Shown in pieces: positions 58,201-64,000 of a stretch of 64,000 bases of DNA. Location: NCBI GenBank assembly GCA_028671895.1, contig CM053813.1, forward strand, positions 9,548,001 through 9,612,000, read 5' to 3'. The position numbers and the translations under genes are program-made. The notes below the pieces were generated by a model. That model made no database searches and was not told the origin of the DNA. It saw nothing but the letters and a program-made list of their open reading frames with translations. Source of the DNA: Oenanthe sinensis. Taxonomy: Eukaryota > Streptophyta > Magnoliopsida > Apiales > Apiaceae. How positions within the stretch are numbered: position 1 is the stretch's first letter; the number at the start of each line of letters is the position of its first letter.

Positions 58201-61200
58201 TTAGACCACTCAACAACTTTTGAAATTGATTCTGCCTTAGACTCGGCTATATTGTTGATAGTGGGTCTCCTGACATCCAGATATTCTTCATGAAAAACTT
58301 TAGTTACCAACTTCCAATTCTTCCTGCTAGTCTTCCTGCTTGAATGTGGCCTTGGTCTCCCAGCTTTTGCCTTCCTGTATTTCTTGGATATAGAAATTTT
58401 CTTTGACAGTAACTCTTCCCTCACTTCCTTTGACAGTGACTCTGAAGTTACTGTCAATATTGGTGTGACAGTATGTTCTGGTTCCATGACAGTAGGTTCA
58501 GGTTCTGTGACAGTAGGTTCACCTTATCACTCCTGACAGTATCATTTTTGTCATTCTCAAATCCTAGAACCACCTGCTTCAATACCTTTCCTTCAATTTC
58601 ATCCTTATACTCCTTTTCATTTTTTTCCACCTTATCACCACCAAGCTTTGTAGCAATCTCAGCAGCCACACTAGACAGTAGTGCTAGTTAGCTCTCCCCC
58701 TGAGATGTAGCTTGAGTTTTCTCTTTATCACATCCAATCTCAGCATTATCAGCCTTATTACTCTCATCAACAAACACTTCAGCATCTTTACTTTCTTTAC
58801 TTTTCTCCCCTTAGTTGAGGACTTGAGGTAGCAACTGCAGGGTTTGAAAATTTGGAATTGAACTCCTGAAGTTTGTCAAAAATAGCCTTGAATCCATCAT
58901 TCATGGTCTTCTCCAGACTGGCCATTTTATTCACCAATTTCACCTGATTTCTGCCAACAGTATCCAGATTCTTGGAGAGTTTTGAAACTTTATGAGAAAG
59001 GGATTTCAACCTTTCAGCAGCGTGTTTGGAAGAGTTGGAGGTTGTTGTGGTTCGCACACCCTCTTTTTTTTCTGAGTGATCTAATCAATCCTCACCAACT
59101 CACTCTTAAGGCCTATTGCCTTAGAAATTTGGGCTCCCACATTTTTTTTTTCATTTGGCCTTGCTTATGACCCTCTCCTTTTGCCTGGGATTTTCCCAGC
59201 CCCTCATTTTTATACTCACTTCTCTTTTCTTTTATCTCTCTTTTTCTTTTCACACCCTCACTCATCCTAGGTGCAAGAGACTGAGCAGGTACAATTTGCA
59301 CAGAAGGTTTAGATTTTACCTTGAGTAAAATTGAAATGAGAGTAGAATCATCATCAATTTGAGAGGTTGCAACCACTAGAGAATTGATGTCTGGATTTGA
59401 GTTGTTGATAGCATCTTCAGCTTGTAAGTTACTGTCAGGAGGATTGACTAACAGCAACTTTGTCATTAACAGCAACAGAGACTGTGACAGTAATCTCTTC
59501 TACCCTTTGAGTAGAAGGTTCTTGTGAATTACTTTGATTAGTCTTATTCAAATCTTAGAATAGTGCATCAACATTCTGATTTTCAATGTTTGCAAAGTGT
59601 GATGCACTATAGTTGAATGAGCTATGTTCCACATGATCTAGCCCTATATTGTGTATTTCTTCAAATGTGGGCTCAGATTGAGTGAGTTCAACCTGTTGTG
59701 CAGACTCTGTACAGGGTGGCATGGGAGACTGGCCAATTTCAATAGATGCCCCCTTTTGAGAGGAAACATCTAGAGATGTGTTTTGGTCCCTTTAAAGATC
59801 TGTGTCCTTTTAAGAGGACACATTACGGCTTATAGAGGTTGGTATCCTTGCCTTCTTTCTCATAGGCTCACCAGGGCCTGGGTTCTGTGGTTTGACTAGC
59901 ACCCTTTTTTGCTGCATCTTCTGCCGTTTCACCACCTATATGTGGAATGGCTTCAAACCTAGGGTTAATGATTCTCTTCCTTTTAGAAGCCTAGTCCTTT
60001 AGGGAGGAACCAGACTCTTCGCTAACAGATTTAGAGACTCTAGAAAGTCTGACTCCTTCAAAAGGTTTGGAGTGTGGGTTAGGAATGGTGAGGTCAACAT
60101 CATTCTCATCCCTCGAGGAAAATACATTGTATTCCCCAACAATTTTTAAATTCAATTTATTGATAATTGAAAGCATGAAATCAATAATAAACAATCCTAA
60201 TTCTGAGTTAAGAGGTTTACTGGCTAACTCATACATACATACATATATATATATGCCTAATGTGATATACAATTCTCCATTTATATTAAAGTTCTACATA
60301 GTGGATCCCTATGTTACTCGGACTCAGTTAGAAGTGTACCACATGGATACGTGTCCAAGTATCAGACTCAGCAACATTTTGAAGAATATAAATGCTTTTG
60401 GCGTAAAATAAGTGTCCATGTTTGAGTATCGAGTGAGTGACACCTATGTTACTCGGATTCTTCATTTTACCTTCGAGTACCCGTGTCAGACACTCGACAC
60501 CCGAACATGGACACTTATTTTAGGCCAAAAACATGTATATTTTTCAAAATGTTGTCGAGTCCCGGACACGTATCCATGTTGGACACTTATAGCCGAGTCG
60601 GAGTAACATAAACCGACACGGGAACTCGAAGGTAAAATGTAGAGTCTGAGAAACATAGGTGAATCCTATTCATTCATTTTAGTAAGAACATGTGGTGATT
60701 CCAGTCAAAATAAGAACTTTCCAACTATTATACGTTGTTGGATCTAAAAGAACGGTTTTGATGAACATTTCAGTGACACAAGTTAACATCTAATGCAGTG
60801 GTTTTTTTTAAATTGATAGAAAAACTATGATGCTTTTGCTAAGAAGAAAACAGTTGCATTTTTGTAAATAATTAGAACTTTAGTATACTTGAGGATCAAT
60901 TTTCATAACAACGTTCAGAGCCCATTTGGCTTAGCTTAAAATAAGTTACTTATGGCTTAAAGTTCAATATATTGACTTTAAGCTAAAAGTAAAATTTGTG
61001 AATTTAAGTTGGACGTATCTGTTTGGGTAATTTGACTTAAAGTTAATATAACTTTTGACATAAAATATTTAATTTTTTTAATAATTTTTTTATAAATGAA
61101 GGTACAAAATAGGAAATACATTAATAAATTAAGCCCCTCATATTTCATTAGCAATTGCGAAGGATAAGCTCGATAGGGCAAAAGTAATAACTAGCTGTGG

Positions 61201-63883
61201 GCTGCTTTTTACTAACGGGCTGAAACTTCCTTTAAGTCCAACAAATAAGTTGGTACCCAAACAGTCCATCAAGCCCTTGAAGTCAAATGGGGTTGCTTAT
61301 TTAACAGTCAAACATATTAATTATTAACTTCATACATTTCTACCCAGATTTCAGGAACCATGTTGGCATTAAAAATAATTTTATTGAACTCACACATATA
61401 TGAGAAAGATTTAAGAAAGATAGTGTATATTTGTTCCTAGTGTTAAAACACGTTAAAGCTCACATATACAAGAGAACAATTCTTCCGTGTTTCAGCAGTA
61501 GCTTATTGTTCCAGGGAGCTAAAGTCCAAATTATGGAAGAAACAAGCGTTTCCGCGACTCTACCACCCAGCAAATTCTGTTCCACTTAATCCCTCTTTCA
61601 TGGCCACATACTTTTCCGGCTAAGGAATGGGAAATCTCTCCTGTTCCATGAATCCAATTTTCATTTCATCCGGAAAAAGCCATCTTTTTCTCAAAACAGA
61701 TCCTCCTACATCTATATATAAACGCAAACGCTGGTTTATCAAGAAGACACAAGAAAAAGACTTTGAATTGTTGATTAATCGCCAGAGATGGTTTAGAACC
61801 ACTAGTTAATTATCTAATGGATTTTTCCGTTCTAATACTCTTTCCAAGAGTTATCAGTATTTATCAAATCTATTCCTATCTAACGGAACACTATTGGATG
61901 AAAAAAGCCTTGTTCTTTGGAAGATCTATCTTGTGTCTGGTACTGCATGGTTCCACTTTGCAAGAACACGAGAAGCGCATCGGAGCGCAGCTGAAGCTCT
62001 TTTGGAGCGAAAAGGTTTGAATTAAGCAAGCACTTTTGGGGATTAATCGCGGTGCCCGAAGCGCAGTGAAGCAAGGATGACGCGCGGTTTTTTTCATTTG
62101 ACTATCAGTTTGACCAGGTTAAAAAAACATATACCCTAAATAACGATAGACGCACATAGAGCAACTCCGACCTAGTTATGTATATGTTTCCTTCGGTCCT
62201 AAATTGCTACAATGTATTATATATAAAATACATATAATTTTTCCTATATATATATATGTATGTATGTATCGGGTGGAAGAAATAGTATATGTATATATGA
62301 AACACAGTAGCCGAATCAGTGTATATATGTATATTTTCTTGTTTTCGATGAGTCCAAGCTTCACGCCTAAGCTTGTGTTTAGCGTTTTAATAACACTGTT
62401 TGTCCCTTATTTGTGCAATAATTTTAGTTATTTACAAAAATGTCACTACGTGTCTTTTACAACTTTGCAAAAGTGTCAACGATTTGCTAAGTTTCTATGA
62501 AATACCTAACATATCAGAATGAATATTAGTTTTATTTATACTTTCGTAGAAATATATGACGGCTACTAAACTAGGAACTGCAAGCAAAAAGAAGGAACTT
62601 GATCAAGATAACAAATTACAAAATCAATCTACATATAAAAATCTATATTAGAACTTGTGTAAAGGTCGTGGCATCAGATAAACACTGCAGTGGGTAGTAC
62701 ACTAATACTGAATAGACTTTTGTGATGCAAAGATAACCGGAACTAGGTAATGTAGTGAAATATTCATTTAGGTGAGATATTCTCGTATCTATCATTGTTG
62801 ATTTACAAAGATCGTGCAAATTACAGAAATGAGAATAGACTTTGATTACTTAATTTAGATGTACTAGTTATTAGTGATTATGATCGGTACGTTATACTAT
62901 TTTTCTATTGAGAAATCATAAGCTTAGAAGATTTTTTCTCTTAATTTCCAAATATTGTCTAGATTCTCTGCTCTTGGTTTACCATGTATGTCTACTTACT
63001 GCTTTTCTTTGGTAATAGTCATTATTTGCTCTTCAATAAATATATTATATTGCAGACCATGAAGACTAAGATTAGAGGTGGACTCGGCAGCCGCAAGAAC
63101 TTCTTGTAAAAAAAATTGGAGGGACTGATAGGAGATGAAAACTAACACAAACACAGAGAAGTTAATATCCTATTGAAAAATTGCAAGGGCTTTTTTTTTA
63201 ACAGGATTTTAATCTTAACTTCAATCAAAAAGCATCAGACATACCTGTGTCCATGCTTCCACTACAAACTTCAATTGTGACTCTGGTATCTTGTGTTTCT
63301 CACTGAGTTTTTCAAGCTACAAAAAAATACAAGTAGAAAATCAGGGGTTAAGTTGGTAACCACAGATTTATTGAAGTCAATACAGAGATATAGCAGCCAA
63401 AAAAGTAATAACAAGAGTGTCATTTGCTCAAGAAAACTCATTACACTAATTATGTACAATAACTAAGCTGATATCCAAAAAAAGCTCATCTTCATGTACA
63501 ATTAATGCATATTTGTTGAAAAGAAGCTTAGCTAATAAAATGAAAATCAAGATTTGAAGATTTTTAGTAAGAAACATGTGCATAGATTTTCTTAGATATC
63601 TTTATTGTTATTTCAAACCTGTAGAAGTCTCATTTGTTCAAGTTTACATGTGCATTACATGTGAACTACCCGCCACGTTAACACACTCTTGAACATATTT
63701 GTTAAACAATATGTAAATTTACATATACACACAATAACCTAACATTGTATATGAACTTGCAGAAAACCGATAATTGGTTACACATCACCCTTGTTCATAT
63801 TTAAATCACAATCCAAATCGAAAAGAATTACTTACATGCACAGTTTGCATTTGATGTAAATCTACAAGTGCTTTCTGCCTCGA
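51733..63883 (-). CDS. ARI7/ARI8-like: ARIADNE-type RBR E3 ubiquitin ligase, C-terminal exons (gene continues beyond the window)
   Basis: Five spliced exons on the minus strand join in phase with GT-AG borders: 63883-63836, 63316-63245, 54492-54393, 54301-54178 and 51892-51733. The joined protein reads [120 protein letters not shown], then a Ser/Lys-rich end. This is the Ariadne domain and tail of plant ARIADNE proteins. These are RING-between-RING ligases that pass ubiquitin from an E2 through a catalytic Cys; the Ariadne domain is known to restrain that activity. The RBR part lies beyond 64000. One intron (54493-63244) is 8.75 kb and full of transposons. All five exons are intact, so the gene is likely functional. 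Confidence 0.93.
52340..52502. mobile_element. Foldback MITE-like element, copy 1 (TATGTTACTCGGACTC ends)
   Basis: It opens CTATGTTTCTCAGACTC and closes GAGTCCGAGTAACATAG, an inverted repeat. The inside has CGGACTTGGACACTTAATTT and GGCCAAAAACATATAT. Copies of the same sequence lie at 60311-60660. It is within an ARIADNE intron. Confidence 0.8.
52533..52573. repeat. (AAT)n microsatellite
   Basis: This is a perfect run of about 13 AAT units within the ARIADNE intron. Confidence 0.97.
52591..52808. mobile_element. Possible hAT-type MITE
   Basis: The left end TTAGGAGGCTTCTGG and the reverse complement of the right end TTAGGGGTTGTTTGG resemble each other. The right end is like common plant hAT MITE termini. 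No matching 8-bp duplication is visible. Confidence 0.4.
52809..54177 (-). other. ARIADNE intron sequence
   Basis: AT-rich intron between the last two coding exons. I see no further repeat or gene. Short open frames at 53026-53229 and 53748-54000 have no recognisable product. Confidence 0.6.
54178..54301 (-). CDS. ARI7/ARI8-like: ARIADNE exon ([18 protein letters not shown]…KLAGLTS)
   Basis: This is a 124-bp exon separated from the previous one by a 91-bp intron. The acceptor reads GAACAG and the donor GTATAA. The last Ser codon is split with the final exon. Confidence 0.93.
54393..54492 (-). CDS. ARI7/ARI8-like: ARIADNE exon ([20 protein letters not shown]…)
   Basis: This is a 100-bp exon that opens in phase 0 and leaves one base for the next exon. 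The acceptor reads CTGGCAG and the donor GTATATAT. A TA repeat follows the donor. Confidence 0.93.
54643..55045. mobile_element. MITE with AGAGCAACTCCAACA inverted ends
   Basis: Terminal inverted repeats are AGAGCAACTCCAACA (54643-54657) and the reverse complement AGAGCAACTCAAACA (from 55031-55045). Near-repeats of TATCCCTTATCCC and CTATTCCC sit at about 54750-54780. A third such end (AGAGCAACTCCGAC) is at about 62158. It lies in the large ARIADNE intron. Confidence 0.75.
55190..55231. repeat. (TA)n microsatellite
   Basis: A pure TA run of about 21 units within the large ARIADNE intron. Confidence 0.97.
55529..56799 (-). repeat. Element C 3' LTR
   Basis: It starts TGTTAAACAG and ends TTCCTAACA as written (1271 bp). 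The G-rich module GGGGGGGTTGAATGC is at about 55557-55571 and a reverse TATA-like box (TATTTATA) at 55828-55835. TTACTGTCA, TGCTGTCA and GACAGTAA words are dense at about 56090-56740. The region 56337-56490 holds a partial tandem repeat of about 72 bases (AAACTTGTTATCTTC). Confidence 0.85.
56945..60240 (-). pseudogene. Element C envelope-like third ORF, multiply broken
   Basis: The reading moves leftward through frames at 59991-60240, 59113-59475, 58797-59057, 58454-58669, 58194-58487, 57833-58216, 57320-57814 and 56945-57229. The pieces have the same style as the third ORFs of A and A': a structured C-terminal region ([38 protein letters not shown]), coiled-coil stretches, and Ser/Glu/Lys-rich middles. 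A TVT-rich peptide at about 58390-58530 ([19 protein letters not shown]) translates the family word. Frameshifts and stops throughout prevent a product. No membrane segment is evident. Confidence 0.7.
60230..60256. repeat. (CATA)n/(TA)n microsatellite at the C truncation point
   Basis: CATACATACATACATATATAT marks the place where element C homology ends. Confidence 0.9.
60311..60660. mobile_element. Self-nested foldback MITE-like elements, copies 2 and 3
   Basis: An inner copy (60445-60610) opens TATGTTACTCGGA and closes TCGGAGTAACATA, an inverted repeat. It sits inside an oppositely oriented copy of the same family whose two parts are 60311-60442 and 60611-60660. Both match the copy at 52340-52502. 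No clear target duplication is seen. Confidence 0.75.
60918..61270. mobile_element. Possible MITE with GAGCCCATTTGG-type ends
   Basis: The left part (AGAGCCCATTTGGCTTAGC) and the reverse of the right part (GGACTGTTTGGGTACCAAC) resemble the termini of a common plant MITE class. The middle repeats TTAAGTTGGAC and AACTTATTTGTTGGACTT-type words in inverted order. No target duplication was verified. Confidence 0.5.
61478..61905. pseudogene. ycf2: Nuclear plastid DNA insertion: rearranged ycf2/ycf15 fragment
   Basis: On the minus strand 61697 to about 61478 reads the end of plastid Ycf2 ([19 protein letters not shown]) followed by a Ycf15-like frame ([19 protein letters not shown]). On the plus strand about 61700-61905 reads the Ycf2 segment that normally lies just upstream ([52 protein letters not shown]). 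Two adjacent plastid pieces are thus joined head to head. A stop (S to TAG) and substitutions show it is not functional. It lies in the large ARIADNE intron. Confidence 0.88.
61906..63244 (-). other. Remaining large-intron sequence of the ARIADNE gene
   Basis: A GC-richer patch at about 61930-62090 with GAAGCGCAGTGAAGCAAGG-type words looks repeat-like but is not identified. The rest is AT-rich intron with no recognised gene. Confidence 0.5.
63245..63316 (-). CDS. ARI7/ARI8-like: ARIADNE exon ([14 protein letters not shown]…EAWTQ)
   Basis: This is a 72-bp exon, 24 codons, phase 0. The acceptor reads TTTGTAG and the donor GTAT. It is the last exon before the 8.75-kb intron. Confidence 0.9.
63317..63835 (-). 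other. ARIADNE intron (519 bp)
   Basis: It has normal GT-AG borders. I see nothing else in it. Confidence 0.8.
63836..63883 (-). CDS. ARI7/ARI8-like: ARIADNE exon ([16 protein letters not shown])
   Basis: This is a 48-bp exon, 16 codons, phase 0 at both ends. The acceptor reads GGCAG and the donor GTAAG. Confidence 0.9.
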
Positions 63884-64000
63884 CTGCCATTGAAAAAAAT
63901 AATTACGTTGAACCACTTATAAGCATATGTTTAAACAGAATGCAATAAATTAACAATATTCAAGATAACAAACTAAACCATAGACAAAACAAATAGTCGT
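63884..64000 (-). other. Partial ARIADNE intron at window end
   Basis: AT-rich sequence upstream of the exon ending at 63883 carries the acceptor at 63884-63885. The next upstream exon is outside the window. Confidence 0.7.

Larger units (their letters stand above)
55529..60256 (-). mobile_element. Element C: truncated Sirevirus-like retrotransposon in an ARIADNE intron
   Basis: It consists of a 3' LTR (55529-56799), a polypurine tract (56800-56811, ATTGGGGGAGAT on the minus strand) and a decayed envelope-like ORF to about 60240. No pol, gag or second LTR follows; at about 60235 the sequence passes into a CATA/TA microsatellite and unrelated intron DNA. It is in the same orientation as the host gene. 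Its repeated word is TTACTGTCA, different from A and B. Confidence 0.85.

Noticed and set aside
61931..62090. A tRNA or plastid rRNA fragment in the GC-richer patch
   Set aside because: No cloverleaf or conserved rRNA segment could be drawn. The GAAGCG-type words look like an unidentified repeat.
62204..62500. A 98-residue ORF in the large ARIADNE intron
   Set aside because: It is mostly low-complexity TA/TG-rich sequence with no recognisable motif.

Overview
The window looks like transposon-rich nuclear DNA of a flowering plant, probably a eudicot. The evidence is split exons of an ARIADNE-type E3 ligase, a captured fragment of a MORF/DAG-like organellar RNA-editing factor, plastid-derived ycf2/ycf15 DNA, AT-rich sequence, and Ty1/copia, hAT and Pack-MULE-like elements. 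I cannot name the species.

Positions 1-46600 are a nested stack of Ty1/copia elements. Four insertions are delimited by perfect 5-bp target-site duplications. Element B (minus strand, Sirevirus-like, 2271-45745, duplication CTAAT) sits in an older Sirevirus-like relic D. X (plus strand, Angela/Tork-like, 7529-39647, AATTT) sits in the reverse transcriptase (RT) region of B. A (plus strand, Sirevirus-like, 15573-39291, GGGCT) sits in the 3' LTR of X. A' (minus strand, Sirevirus-like, 27643-39001, ATAGC) sits in the 3' LTR of A. By-eye LTR divergence falls inward (B highest, A' lowest), which agrees with the order of nesting. A, A' and B each carry LTRs, a tRNA-Met-type primer site, gag, pol, a spacer, a separate envelope-like third ORF and a polypurine tract. 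All are coding-defective, and both A and A' have lost the YVDD part of RT by internal deletion.

Positions 46600-48240 are old non-coding repeat sequence with an array of AAAGTCATACCGA. A degenerate hAT transposon (48248-51175, 8-bp duplication ACTGCATG) follows. It contains microsatellites and a nested Pack-MULE-like unit with a captured MORF fragment and about nine palindromes related to ACGCTCTATAATAGAGCGT.

From 51733 to beyond 63883 lie the last five exons, on the minus strand, of an ARIADNE RBR ubiquitin ligase gene. One intron is about 8.75 kb and holds a truncated Sirevirus-like element C, a self-nested foldback repeat, MITE-like elements and a rearranged plastid fragment.

The most unusual signal is that each Sirevirus-like family carries its own short word, repeated in LTRs and the pol-env spacer and again inside coding hinges of gag, the integrase-RT linker and the envelope-like ORF: TATCRATYGAT-type in A and A', AGACTCTGA in B, TTACTGTCA in C. 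This resembles the family-specific binding words of the VANDAL/VANC anti-silencing systems and may be a comparable cis-recognition code. The sequence pattern is seen directly; its function is inference.
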